NCBI RefSeq assembly: GCF_010894455.1 | Contig: NZ_JAAIXY010000028.1 | Span: 86,802 to 150,801 of the forward strand | Direction of reading: 5' to 3' | Length of the DNA stretch: 64,000 bases | Source of the DNA: Myxococcus eversor | Lineage (GTDB): Bacteria > Myxococcota > Myxococcia > Myxococcales > Myxococcaceae | In this document: positions 9,398-17,755 of the stretch, in pieces | Layout: the number at the start of each line of letters is the position of its first letter | Numbering within the stretch: the first letter of the stretch is position 1 | The notes under the pieces: generated by a model | What the model was told of the DNA's origin: nothing | The model's database searches: none | The model's input: the letters and a program-made list of their open reading frames with translations, nothing else | Position numbers and translations under genes: made by a program

Positions 9398-10123
9398 ATG
9401 GCAACTCCTCATATCTCCGCGGCGCCCGGCGACTTCGCCGACGTGGTGCTGATGCCCGGTGACCCCCTCCGGGCTCGCTATATCTCCGAGCGCTTCCTGA
9501 CGGACGCCCAGGGCGTCACCTCGGTGCGCAACATGTTCGGCTTCACCGGCACCTATCAGGGCCGCCGCGTCTCGGTGATGGGACACGGCATGGGGGTGCC
9601 TTCCATCTCCATCTACGCCACCGAGCTCGTCAAGGTGTACGGCGCCCGCGTGCTCATCCGCGTGGGGAGCTGCGGCGCGCTCCGCCCGGACGTGAAGCTG
9701 CGCGACGTCATCGTCGCCACCGGGGCCGGCACCGACTCGAAGGTGAACCGGATGCGGCTCATGGACCACGACTTCGCGGCCGTGCCGGACTTCCAGCTCG
9801 CCCGGTGGGCGATGGAGGCGGCGGAGCGACGGAACAAGGCCGTGCGCGCGGGCACTGTCTTCACCTCGGACTTGTTCTACCACCCGCAAGAGCAGCTCAC
9901 CGCCACGCTGGTGCGCATGGGGGTGCTGGCCATCGAGATGGAGGTCGCCGGCCTGTATGGCGTGGCCGCCGAGTTCGGTGCGCGCGCCCTGGCCCTGCTC
10001 ACCGTGTCGGACCACCTCCAGACGGGCGAGGCCCTCTCGCCCCAGGACCGGCAGACCTCGTTCGACGAGATGATTGAGCTGGCGCTCGACGTGGCCCTCA
10101 AGGTGCCCGCGCCGACGCCCTGA
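9398..10123 (+). CDS. deoD: Purine-nucleoside phosphorylase (DeoD type)
   Basis: The enzyme splits purine (deoxy)nucleosides with phosphate to give the free base and (deoxy)ribose-1-phosphate in purine salvage. The 241-residue length is normal for the hexameric DeoD family. Characteristic motifs are present: VVLMPGDPLRARYI near the N-terminus, VMGHGMGVPSISIY, LIRVGSCGAL, the EMEVAGLYGVA segment that binds ribose, and SDHLQTGEAL with the catalytic Asp. ATG 9398 starts the family-typical 'MATPHISA' N-terminus. It stands alone, 37 bp after the preceding gene. Confidence 0.95.
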   Translation: MATPHISAAPGDFADVVLMPGDPLRARYISERFLTDAQGVTSVRNMFGFTGTYQGRRVSVMGHGMGVPSISIYATELVKVYGARVLIRVGSCGALRPDVKLRDVIVATGAGTDSKVNRMRLMDHDFAAVPDFQLARWAMEAAERRNKAVRAGTVFTSDLFYHPQEQLTATLVRMGVLAIEMEVAGLYGVAAEFGARALALLTVSDHLQTGEALSPQDRQTSFDEMIELALDVALKVPAPTP

Positions 10124-10250
10124 CGCGGACAGTCGTCACTCGGGAAGTGTGGCCTCGGCCACGCCCGGAGCGCCCCCCAGGGCAGGGGGGCGCCAAAAAA
10201 TCTGGGAGGGGCTTTGTGCTCGAACGATTCTCGGGCCATCCTTCGGCCCG

Positions 10251-12170
10251 GTGCGTTACCCCCTCTGGCTCCTATTGGTTTGCGCCGGCTGTGCCGCGCG
10301 CGTGGTTCCCCCCTCTGGCGGCGAGTCCGCCCTGGCGTCCGTGCGTTCGGAAGGACTGACGCCCGCTCGAGAGCAGGTGCCTCCGGCACCCGTCGAAGCG
10401 GTGCCAGGAGTTCCGGCGGCGGGAGCGACCGCGGAGGCCGCGGCCGTCGTGGCCCAGGCCTCCGACGAGAGCTGCGCGCTGTCGGCGGAGGACCTGGAGG
10501 ACGAGGCGGCGGAAGCCGGCGAGGGTGAGGGCGACGACGGCGAGGGCGAGACGCCGACGGTGGGGGGCGAGGTGCCCACCGGGCCGGTGTACTCGGCGGA
10601 GATCTCCGACGACGACCTGACGCGACGCTGGAAGGAAGACATCGCGTCGCTCGGCTCGATGGCGGTGGGCTTCGCGCACAGCGGGCGGCTGGTGAACTCG
10701 GTGCAGTTCCCCCGGGGTGACGACTGGATTGTCGTCTCGCCGGAGATTGCGTGGGGCACGCAGGAGAGCATCGACTACCTGGTGACGGCCATTCGCGAGG
10801 TGCGCTCGAAGTACCCGGAGGCGCCGCCCATCCGCGTCAACGGCATCAGCAACAAGGAGGGCGGCTACAAGCGTCCTCACAAGAGCCACCAGAATGGCCG
10901 GGACGTGGACGTCGGCTTCTACTACCCGACGGTGGACCCCATCCGGGAGCGCGAGCGCGAGCGGTACATCAACGTGCCGCTCAACTGGGCGTTCATCCGG
11001 GCGGTCGTCACCAAGACGGACATCCAGCTCATCCTCGTGGACAAGCGCGTACAGAAGGTCCTGTACGAGCATGCGCTGGCGGTGGGTGAGGACAAGGCGT
11101 GGTTGGACTCGTTGTTCAGCCCGGTGGGGATCATCCGGCACGCGCGTCGGCATCGTGACCACTTCCACCTGCGGTTCCACAACCCGAGGGCGCAGGAGCT
11201 GGGGCGCCGCGTGCAGCCGCTGCTGTCGTTGCAGCCCGAGCACAACGTGATGCTGCACCGCGTGCGCTCTGGCGACACGCTGGGGGGCATCGCGCTGAAG
11301 TACGGGTCGACGGTGTCGATGATTCGCAAGGCGAACCGCATGAAGAACAACTTCCTGCGTGCAGGCCAGCGGTTGTCGGTGCCGCTGAGGGGCCCGTGCA
11401 CCAACTGCCCCGTGCCGCCGCCCTTCGTGCTGCCGCCCCGGCAACTGCCGCCCGAGACGCAGGCTCCCGTGGTGGCCGCCGCCACCAGCGCCGCGCCCAC
11501 CGTGGAGACGGCGCTGGCGACGAACTGCGCGAAGCCCACGCCGGTGGTCGAGGTCGTGAAGCCCACGGGCGCCGCGCCTGTCGCAGAGATGGTGAAGCCC
11601 GCTGCCGCACCTGTTGCTGAGACGGTGAAGGCCGCTGCCGCGCCTGTCGCAGAGATGGTGAAGCCCGCTGCCGCGCCTGTCGCCGAGGCGGTGAAGCCGG
11701 CTGTTGCGCCTGTCGCCGAGGCGGTGAAGCCGGCTGTTGCGCCTGTCGCCGAGGCGGTGAAGCCGGCTGTTGCGCCTGTCGCCGAGGCGGTGAAGCCGGC
11801 TGTTGCGCCTGTCGCCGAGATGGTGAAGCCCGCTGTTGCACCCGTCGCCGAGGCAGTGAAGCCCGCTGTTGCTCCTGTCGCCGAGGCGGTGAAGCCCGCT
11901 GTTGCCCCTGTCGCCGAGGCGGTGACGCCCGCTGTTGCCCCTGTCGCCGAGGCGGTGAAGCCCGTCGCCGCTCCCGTGGCCGAAGCTCGCAAACCGGCGA
12001 TTGACCCGGCGGTGCACACCACGGTTCCTGTCGCCGCGTCGGCGCAGTCCGCGAGCATGCCCGTGTCAGAGTCGGCGCCGTCCGCCGCGGCCACGGTGAA
12101 ACCCGCGTCCGTGGCCTCACCGCACGGAGCCTCGGAGGGTTCGTCCGCGGGCATCTCCCACGGACGCTGA
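10251..12170 (+). CDS. Penicillin-insensitive murein endopeptidase (M74) with LysM and 11-residue repeats, lipoprotein
   Basis: This 639-residue protein starts at GTG 10251, which opens a lipoprotein signal (YPLWLLLVCAGC, with Cys at the end of the lipobox). A Glu/Asp-rich spacer leads to a MepA-like metallopeptidase domain at about residues 120-320, with SHQNGRDVDVGFYYP and HRDHFHLRFHNP as the metal and catalytic segments. A LysM domain follows (VRSGDTLGGIALKYG). The C-terminal 200 residues are thirteen tandem 'APVAEAVKPAV' units. The family cleaves D-Ala-mDAP cross-links; LysM would hold it on peptidoglycan and the lipid anchor at a membrane. The repeats look like a spacer reaching across the envelope. 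The 3' end is followed by a partial duplicate of itself. Confidence 0.85.
   Translation: MRYPLWLLLVCAGCAARVVPPSGGESALASVRSEGLTPAREQVPPAPVEAVPGVPAAGATAEAAAVVAQASDESCALSAEDLEDEAAEAGEGEGDDGEGETPTVGGEVPTGPVYSAEISDDDLTRRWKEDIASLGSMAVGFAHSGRLVNSVQFPRGDDWIVVSPEIAWGTQESIDYLVTAIREVRSKYPEAPPIRVNGISNKEGGYKRPHKSHQNGRDVDVGFYYPTVDPIRERERERYINVPLNWAFIRAVVTKTDIQLILVDKRVQKVLYEHALAVGEDKAWLDSLFSPVGIIRHARRHRDHFHLRFHNPRAQELGRRVQPLLSLQPEHNVMLHRVRSGDTLGGIALKYGSTVSMIRKANRMKNNFLRAGQRLSVPLRGPCTNCPVPPPFVLPPRQLPPETQAPVVAAATSAAPTVETALATNCAKPTPVVEVVKPTGAAPVAEMVKPAAAPVAETVKAAAAPVAEMVKPAAAPVAEAVKPAVAPVAEAVKPAVAPVAEAVKPAVAPVAEAVKPAVAPVAEMVKPAVAPVAEAVKPAVAPVAEAVKPAVAPVAEAVTPAVAPVAEAVKPVAAPVAEARKPAIDPAVHTTVPVAASAQSASMPVSESAPSAAATVKPASVASPHGASEGSSAGISHGR
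11574..12002 (+). repeat. Thirteen coding 33-bp tandem repeats
   Basis: Thirteen in-frame 33-bp units encode APVAEAVKPAV and close variants inside the murein endopeptidase gene. Four consecutive units between about 11686 and 11817 are identical at DNA level, which implies recent expansion and predicts length polymorphism between strains. Confidence 0.9.
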
Positions 12171-12296
12171 GCGTCGAGTGCTTCGCGAGTCCCGTGTCCG
12201 AGGCGGCGCCCAGTCCGCCTGTCGCCTCCGCAAGGCTCTTCGCGCGGAGCCTCGGTAGGTTCGTCCGCGGGCATCTCCCACGGACGCTGAGCGTCG
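12120..12296. repeat. Duplicated 3' end of the murein endopeptidase gene
   Basis: The last 50 bp of the gene including its stop (about 12127-12176, with the block TCGTCCGCGGGCATCTCCCA) recur 120 bp downstream at about 12247-12296 with two or three changes. More diverged similarity extends upstream of both copies. The second copy is non-coding and fills most of the gap to the convergent caspase gene. Confidence 0.8.
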
Positions 12297-12305
12297 GGCG
12301 CTTCG

Positions 12306-14129
12306 TCAGAAGCGCGTCTTCACGCCCAGCTCCGCACTGGGCAGGAACTTCACCTCCGAGAAGTCGTTCACGCGCAGGACGGCCAGGGGCAGTCGCGCTC
12401 CGAGGCTCATCGCCAGCTCCGGCATGAGGTACATGGAGACGGACGCCATGGGCGCGACAGCGGGCCCCACGGTCCACCCCGTCTTGCCGGACTGAGACTG
12501 CACGATGAGCTGCAAGCTCGCCTCGGCACCCCCGGCGAACTCCATGATGCGAGAGCGCTTCCGCCACGCGTAGCCCACGCCGAACCCGGTGATGAACTCG
12601 CGGTTCTCTTCCTGCGGGCCCTGGCCCATCTGGAGAGAGAGCGTCATTCCACTCACCTCGGCCCTGGCGGTCTCCAGCCGGAACGCCAGCAAGGCTCCAC
12701 CCAGCTCGAGCGCTGAGTTGCGCACGCCCACGGAAAGGCTCACCTCACGGAGGCCAGAAGAGGCCAGCGGGCGAGGCATGGGCAGCGGCGGCAGCGGCAG
12801 GGCCTTCTCCAGCACCGGCTGCTCGGCGGCGAGCGTCACGGCTGGCTCCGGAGACGAAGCGGGTGCCACCCCGGCCATCGCCGCCTCCTCCTCCAGGGCC
12901 CGACGCAGCGCGGCCGTCTCCCAGGGCCGAGGCTCCTCTGGCGGCACCTTCTTGTCCGACCGCGCCCCCGGAGTCTGCGTGGGCTTCGCCGACGCTCCCG
13001 ACGATGACTCAGGCCAGTTCCACTCCTCGGGCGAGGCCGACATGGCGGTCCGGGACGCGGGCTCCTCGCCCCCCTTCGTGCCACCCACGCTGGACGCGGG
13101 TGCCACCGGCTGCAGGTCCTCCCACCGCACCTTCCGAACCTGTCCCGCCGCCGTCCGCAAGGTGCCCTGGTGCTGCTTGCCCGCGCGCCACGCCCGCAGC
13201 TCGTAGTCCCCGGGAGGCACCGCGAGCCGAGGCACCGCGCCTGGCCCCAACTCCGCGAGCACCTGCCCCCGGCCGGGCCGCAGCAGCAACGCGCGCTCGA
13301 AGTCGTTGGGCAGCTCCAGCGCCGTGCCCGGGCTGGGAAGCTGCGTGAGGATGAGCTCGCCCTTGCCCGTCAGCCGGTAGTCATACGCGGGATGCTGCGC
13401 GCCCGTCAGCACGTCCGCCGTGGCGGAGACGGTATGCGCATACGCGTACTGATACGCCTCCGCCAGCGTCACCAGTCCATCGCCCGAGGCATCCGCCGCC
13501 CCGCGCAATCCAGACACCAGATGGTGCGTGAAGAGCGAGCCGCCCACCTCGCGAGACTCCAGCGCCAGCTCGTCCTCCGCGCTGGAGGTGAGCAGCGCAT
13601 GGCCGGTGCTGTGCACTTCGTCCGTCAAGCGCAGCTCGAACGAGGGGCCCGGACGTCCTCCCTTGAAGCGCAACAGCGCGCCGCTGCGGCAACTGTCGAC
13701 GATGGCGAGCCGCACATCCGCCTGCGTCGCGTCCAGCCACCGCCTCAGGTCCGCGTACAGCAGGCGCTCCGTGCCCAGCTCCAGGGCCACGCCATCCGAG
13801 TGCCCGGAGAAATAGAAGAGCAACACCACCCGCGTGTCCGGCAGGACGCGCAGCGAGTCCACCTTCTTCGCCGCGGCGTCCAGCGCGGCGCGCACCGTGG
13901 TCAGGTCCTGGCCCTGCAGGACGATGAGGTCCGAGGCGGGCACGTCCCCCAGCTCGGAGAGCACTCCGGCGAGCTTGACGGCGTCGGCCTCGGCGTACCG
14001 CAGAGGAGGTCGCTCACCGCTGCCCACGTTGTGACCCACCAGCACCGCGATGCGCCGGGTCCCCGCCTCGGCGGGAAAGGTGGCGCAGACAAGGACGGCG
14101 AGGAGGAGGCAGCGGATGGAGGTCATCAC
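12306..14129 (-). CDS. Caspase-like (C14) protein with C-terminal barrel-like domain
   Basis: This 607-residue protein has a signal peptide (CLLLAVLVCATFPAEA) and a caspase/metacaspase p20 fold over residues 25-270. The catalytic His is in FYFSGHSDG (H110) and the Cys in IVDSCRSG (C147). A beta-rich domain follows at about 270-345, then a disordered Pro/Glu/Ser region, then residues 480-607 rich in alternating strands (GFGVGYAWRKRS, MSLGARLPLAVL) that end in a terminal Phe, as outer-membrane barrels do. The start overlaps the stop of the anti-sigma gene by 4 bp, so it is the third gene of an ECF sigma operon. A periplasmic or outer-membrane caspase activated with the sigma circuit is my inference; its substrate is unknown. 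Confidence 0.85.
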   Translation of the reverse strand: MMTSIRCLLLAVLVCATFPAEAGTRRIAVLVGHNVGSGERPPLRYAEADAVKLAGVLSELGDVPASDLIVLQGQDLTTVRAALDAAAKKVDSLRVLPDTRVVLLFYFSGHSDGVALELGTERLLYADLRRWLDATQADVRLAIVDSCRSGALLRFKGGRPGPSFELRLTDEVHSTGHALLTSSAEDELALESREVGGSLFTHHLVSGLRGAADASGDGLVTLAEAYQYAYAHTVSATADVLTGAQHPAYDYRLTGKGELILTQLPSPGTALELPNDFERALLLRPGRGQVLAELGPGAVPRLAVPPGDYELRAWRAGKQHQGTLRTAAGQVRKVRWEDLQPVAPASSVGGTKGGEEPASRTAMSASPEEWNWPESSSGASAKPTQTPGARSDKKVPPEEPRPWETAALRRALEEEAAMAGVAPASSPEPAVTLAAEQPVLEKALPLPPLPMPRPLASSGLREVSLSVGVRNSALELGGALLAFRLETARAEVSGMTLSLQMGQGPQEENREFITGFGVGYAWRKRSRIMEFAGGAEASLQLIVQSQSGKTGWTVGPAVAPMASVSMYLMPELAMSLGARLPLAVLRVNDFSEVKFLPSAELGVKTRF

Positions 14130-14887
14130 GGCTGGGTCTTCTCGAAGAGGAAGGAGGCCTGCGCCCCCGCGGGAACCGGCAACCGCGCGCGGTCCCGGAT
14201 GACGTCGGCCCCCCCGGCTGACAGCTCACGCAGGGCGGGAGCCACGGACTCGAACGACAAGGGCTTGCGAGAGAACAGGGCAAACACTCGCTCGGGGCCC
14301 GGTGCGTTGTCGAGCACCACGCTCCCCGGAATCTCCAGCGGCAACCCGTGCGAGGGCAAGAGGCCGCTCTCGGTGCCGCCAAAGGGGAAGTAGGTGCTCA
14401 CCTGTCCTGCCCCATCCACCGACACCACGAGCACGTAGGGCAGTCCCAGGCCCTCGACGACGAAGCGCACCTGGTCGCCAGGAGCCAGCGCCTCGCCTTC
14501 CTCCACCTTCCAGGTGCGCTCGCCCCGGTGCGCGAAGAGCTGCAGCGCCGCGCCTCCCTTGAGGGCGTACTGGGGCTCCTCGGGCGGCCTGGGCACGGCG
14601 ACGAGCACGAGCAGCAGCACCACGGCCGAGGACAGGGCAAGGGCGGGGGCCCACCACCGCCAGCGAGGTCCCCAAGGGGAGACGCGTGTCGGGAGCCGGT
14701 CGGCGCGAGGAAGTACGTACGCCGTGAAGTGCCGGCGGTGCGACGCCAGCTCCTCCGCGCGGGTGCGACAGGTGAGACAGGCGTCCAGGTGGGACTGGGT
14801 GGCATCGCGCTCCTGGGGGGAGAGCGCATCCATCGCGAGGGCGTCCAGCTTGAGGCTGGAGACATGGGAGGGGGCGGCGTTCATCAT
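14126..14887 (-). CDS. Anti-sigma factor-like membrane protein (zinc finger plus DUF4384-like domain)
   Basis: The 253-residue protein has a short N-terminal zf-HC2-type anti-sigma domain with the HLDACLTC motif (HxxxCxxC). One membrane helix follows (ALALSSAVVLLLVLVAVP, about residues 80-98), then a periplasmic domain of the DUF4384 type (VSTYFPFGG, LFSRKPLSF). It overlaps the sigma gene by 4 bp upstream and the caspase gene by 4 bp downstream, so all three are translationally coupled. Such proteins hold the cognate ECF sigma factor inactive until a periplasmic signal is sensed; which signal is not visible here. Confidence 0.85.
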   Translation of the reverse strand: MMNAAPSHVSSLKLDALAMDALSPQERDATQSHLDACLTCRTRAEELASHRRHFTAYVLPRADRLPTRVSPWGPRWRWWAPALALSSAVVLLLVLVAVPRPPEEPQYALKGGAALQLFAHRGERTWKVEEGEALAPGDQVRFVVEGLGLPYVLVVSVDGAGQVSTYFPFGGTESGLLPSHGLPLEIPGSVVLDNAPGPERVFALFSRKPLSFESVAPALRELSAGGADVIRDRARLPVPAGAQASFLFEKTQP

Positions 14888-15369
14888 GAGGGGGGCCTCC
14901 CGGCGAGCGCGTGCGCGTGCCGGTGGAAGTCTGCGAGCCGGTTGACGACGGTGCGACGGGAGATACCGAGCACCTGGGCCACCTCGTCCTGGGTCATCCC
15001 ATCGGCGAGGTGCAGCCAGGCGACCTCGGCCACCTTGGGGGGAGCGGTGGAGATGAGGCGGCGAGCGAGGTCCCGGCTCTCCAACAGGCGCTCGGCGTCG
15101 ACGCCCGGGGTGTCGGGCAGGTCCCCGACGGGCACGGCGCGGCGGCGCCTGTCGCGGGCCTGGTTGAGGCAGTAGTTGGTGGCCACGCGGTATATCCATG
15201 CGAGGGCATGGTGGGCGTCGGGGGCGCGGTCCAACTGGCGATGCAGGCGAAGGAAGGTCTCCTGGGCCGCGTCCGCCGCCGCGGCGTCGTCGCCCAGAAT
15301 CTGCCGGCAGCGGGCATACAGGGCGGGCCCATAGGTGCGGTACAGCGAGTGGAGGCGGTCTTCGGACAT
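14884..15369 (-). CDS. ECF-type RNA polymerase sigma factor
   Basis: This 161-residue protein has region 2 (LYRTYGPALYARCRQILGD, then AAADAAQETFLRLHRQLD and AWIYRVATNYCLNQARD) and region 4 with a helix-turn-helix (MTQDEVAQVLGISRRTVVNRL). The length is typical of ECF sigma factors. I start it at ATG 15369; the frame runs back to 15426 without conserved sequence. It leads an operon with its likely anti-sigma factor and a caspase-like protein and is divergent from the AlkB-like gene. The 101-bp gap between the two starts must carry both promoters; I could not identify an autoregulated ECF promoter with confidence. Confidence 0.9.
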   Translation of the reverse strand: MSEDRLHSLYRTYGPALYARCRQILGDDAAAADAAQETFLRLHRQLDRAPDAHHALAWIYRVATNYCLNQARDRRRRAVPVGDLPDTPGVDAERLLESRDLARRLISTAPPKVAEVAWLHLADGMTQDEVAQVLGISRRTVVNRLADFHRHAHALAGRPPS

Positions 15370-15470
15370 GGTGGTTTCTGAATTTCCGGCCTCCCTACCA
15401 ACACCCGGGTTGTCCGGATTGCGCAACAGGCGCTGCGGACCCGAGCGGGTGTGGTAGCACGGGGCCGCCC

Positions 15471-16349
15471 ATGGCCCTTCCCCCCCGCCGTGGCCCCTCG
15501 CTGGCCCACAAGGCCCGCCAGCGCACTCCGGGTCACCACTACAACGCGAGCTTCCTGTCCGCCGTGGACCGGACGGACATCCTGAGCTGGCTCGGGGCCC
15601 TCCACCCGCTCTGGGAGGAGCGCTACTCCAAGCACTTCCCTCCTCCGCCGGGGCAGCAGCAGCGGCGCCTGTTGCGACCGGTGTACTGGCTGGGCAACTG
15701 GCAGTTCGCGTGCCTGGACTACTACCGCCCTCCGAAGGGCCTCTTGAACCGGTGCGTGAAGGCGGAGCCCTTCCCGGCGGTGCTCCAGCGGCAGGTGGAC
15801 AAAGTCGAGGAGCTGGCGCGGCGCATGTTCCGGGGCCCGGACATGCCCAAGGGCTGGCACCTCAACACCTGTCTGGTGAACTTCTACGGCAGCCGGCTGG
15901 AAGAGGACCGCTGGGTGGACACGGCGCGAGTGGGTGAGCACAAGGACTTCGAGCCGGGGCCGGTGGCCTCGCTGTCCTTCGGCGAGCGGGCGCTCATCCA
16001 GTTCGTCACGTCCTCACGGCCCGGCGAGCGCGACGCGGTGGTGCTGGAGCAGTGGCTGGATGACGGCTCGCTGGAGTTGTTCGGCGGGACGCGGTGGAAG
16101 GAGGAGACGTTCCACCGGGTGCAGCGCGTGGACACGCGCGACGGGCATGACCTGGCGCCGAAGCTGCCGGACTTCCGCACGCGGCGCATCAACCTGACGT
16201 TCCGCTACGTGCCGGACGTGCATGTGATTCCCTTCGCGAAGCTGTCCGACGAGGCGCGCGAGGACGTGCGCGGCTACATGGAGCAGCTCGCGAAGGGCAG
16301 CGCCTTCTTCCGTGCGGAGCTGGCCCGGGAGCGCCCCGCGTCACCCTGA
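15471..16349 (+). CDS. AlkB-like 2-oxoglutarate/Fe(II) dioxygenase
   Basis: The 292-residue protein carries the AlkB-family core: the HxD iron motif in VGEHKDFE, strands around VASLSFGERALIQF, and the closing RRINLTFRYV, whose Arg-x-Asn-x-Thr-Phe-Arg arrangement binds 2-oxoglutarate and is diagnostic for AlkB homologues. The distal His is probably in EETFHRVQRV. AlkB enzymes oxidatively remove alkyl groups from nucleic-acid bases; some relatives act on RNA or protein. The N-terminal 110 residues are not standard AlkB sequence. It is divergent from the ECF sigma operon. Confidence 0.85.
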   Translation: MALPPRRGPSLAHKARQRTPGHHYNASFLSAVDRTDILSWLGALHPLWEERYSKHFPPPPGQQQRRLLRPVYWLGNWQFACLDYYRPPKGLLNRCVKAEPFPAVLQRQVDKVEELARRMFRGPDMPKGWHLNTCLVNFYGSRLEEDRWVDTARVGEHKDFEPGPVASLSFGERALIQFVTSSRPGERDAVVLEQWLDDGSLELFGGTRWKEETFHRVQRVDTRDGHDLAPKLPDFRTRRINLTFRYVPDVHVIPFAKLSDEAREDVRGYMEQLAKGSAFFRAELARERPASP

Positions 16350-16353
16350 GGGC

Positions 16354-16480
16354 GCGAGTCGTCCCGGGACCTCGTGGCCCCGGTCAGCGCTGCTTGCGAT
16401 GCGTCCGGGCGAGTCGTCCCGGGCGCTCTGGTCCGCGGTCAGCGCTGCTTGCGATGCGTCCGCGCGTGGCGTCCCGCGGG
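16354..16480. repeat. 55-bp tandem duplication spanning the helicase 3' end
   Basis: Units beginning with GCGAGTCGTCCCGGG start at 16354 and 16409, and a degraded third begins near 16464. The shared core CAGCGCTGCTTGCGATGCGTCC occurs twice, once inside the helicase gene end (from 16439) and once outside it. The duplicated segment includes the helicase stop codon. Confidence 0.8.
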
Positions 16481-17695
16481 CTGTCGCTGCTCGCGCTGGG
16501 GCGGCGCCTCCGAGTCCTGCTGAGGCGGGCCCGGGTCCTTCTGCGAGGCGACGAACTGGTTCCACGCCTCCCGGAACACAGGGGAGTCGCGAGGCACCTC
16601 CACGCGGGGAATCTGCCCGCGCATGATGCGCTCGATTTGCGCGACGACGGCCTTGTCCTTGGACGTGGCGAAGGTGGAGGCCACGCCGCTGGCCTGCGCG
16701 CGCGCGGTGCGGCCGATGCGGTGTACGTAGTCCTCGGGGGAGTGGGGCAGGTCGTAGTTGATGACCTGTCCCACGTCCTCCACGTCCAGGCCGCGCGCGG
16801 CGATGTCGGTGGCGACGAGGCAGCGGTACGTCCCCTTGCGGAAGCCCTCCATCGCCTGGCGACGCTGGTTCTGCGTCCGGTCCGCGTGCAGCACCGCGCT
16901 CTTGTGGCCCGCGCGCTGGAGGGTGCGCAGCACCTTGTCCGCCCGCTCCTTCGTCTTGGTGAAGACGAGCGCGGTGGCCTCGTCCTCCGCCAGCAGCGTC
17001 AGCAGCAGCGCGGACTTCTCCTCCGGCTTGACGACGTAGAGCCGCTGCTCGGCGCGCTCGGCGGGAGTGCCGCTGCGAGTCACCTCCACGCGCACCGGCC
17101 GGTACAGCATCTCGCGAGCGAAGCGAGTCACATCCGGCCCCAGCGTCGCGGAGAACAGCAGCGTCTGCCGACGGCGGGGCAGGGCCTCGAAGATGCGCTC
17201 GAGCTGCGGGAGGAAGCCCATGTCGAGCATCCGGTCCGCCTCGTCGAGGACGAGGGCCTCCAGCTTGCCGAAGTCCACCATCCCGTTCTCCAGCAGGTCC
17301 ACCAGCCGGCCAGGCGTGGCGAGCACGAAGGTGGGCTGGGCCTTGAGCGCCTCCACCTGGGCGCCCATGTCCTCGCCGCCGATGACCACGGCGTGCGTCA
17401 GGCCACGCGCCTCGGCGAAGACCTGCACGGGCTCGGAGATCTGCTGGATGAGCTCACGGGTGGGGGCGAGCACCAGGCCGAGCGTGCCCTTCTTGCTGTG
17501 GAAGCGCTCCACCAGTGGCAGCACATAGGCGGCCGTCTTGCCGGTGCCGGTGGCCGCGCAGCCGATGATGTCCTTGCCCGAGAGGGCCGGGGGAATCGCC
17601 TGGGATTGGATGGGAGTGGGCTGCGTGAAGCGCACCCGGCGCAGGGCGCCGAGGGTGGCTTTGGACAGTCCGAGCCGGTCGAAGGATTCACTCAC
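16439..17695 (-). CDS. rhlE: DEAD-box RNA helicase, RhlE-like
   Basis: This 418-residue ATP-dependent RNA helicase has the standard motif series: Q motif (RFTQPTPIQSQAIP), motif I (ATGTGKT), Ia (PTRELIQQI), Ib (TPGR), II (DEAD), III (SAT), V (VATDIAARGLDV) and VI (HRIGRTAR). The tail of about 45 residues is Gln/Arg/Pro-rich, as in RhlE-type proteins, and probably binds RNA. It acts in ribosome assembly or mRNA turnover. The gene is monocistronic; its 3' end lies in a tandem duplication shared with the intergenic region. Confidence 0.93.
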   Translation of the reverse strand: MSESFDRLGLSKATLGALRRVRFTQPTPIQSQAIPPALSGKDIIGCAATGTGKTAAYVLPLVERFHSKKGTLGLVLAPTRELIQQISEPVQVFAEARGLTHAVVIGGEDMGAQVEALKAQPTFVLATPGRLVDLLENGMVDFGKLEALVLDEADRMLDMGFLPQLERIFEALPRRRQTLLFSATLGPDVTRFAREMLYRPVRVEVTRSGTPAERAEQRLYVVKPEEKSALLLTLLAEDEATALVFTKTKERADKVLRTLQRAGHKSAVLHADRTQNQRRQAMEGFRKGTYRCLVATDIAARGLDVEDVGQVINYDLPHSPEDYVHRIGRTARAQASGVASTFATSKDKAVVAQIERIMRGQIPRVEVPRDSPVFREAWNQFVASQKDPGPPQQDSEAPPQREQRQPAGRHARTHRKQR

Positions 17696-17755
17696 GGCTT
17701 CGGGGTATCACGGCGCGAGGCCCCGTGGGAAAGAGCCTCGGCCGACACTGTCAAT

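Noticed and set aside
10170..10193. Perfect GC hairpin (GCGCCCCCC / GGGGGGCGC) followed by a run of six A
   Set aside because: The A-run lies 3' of the hairpin on the plus strand, and the T-run lies 5' of it on the minus strand, so it has the wrong polarity for an intrinsic terminator in either direction.
11574..12002. Regular 33-bp repeats as a CRISPR array
   Set aside because: The units are contiguous without spacers, stay in frame and encode APVAEAVKPAV inside a clear protein-coding gene.
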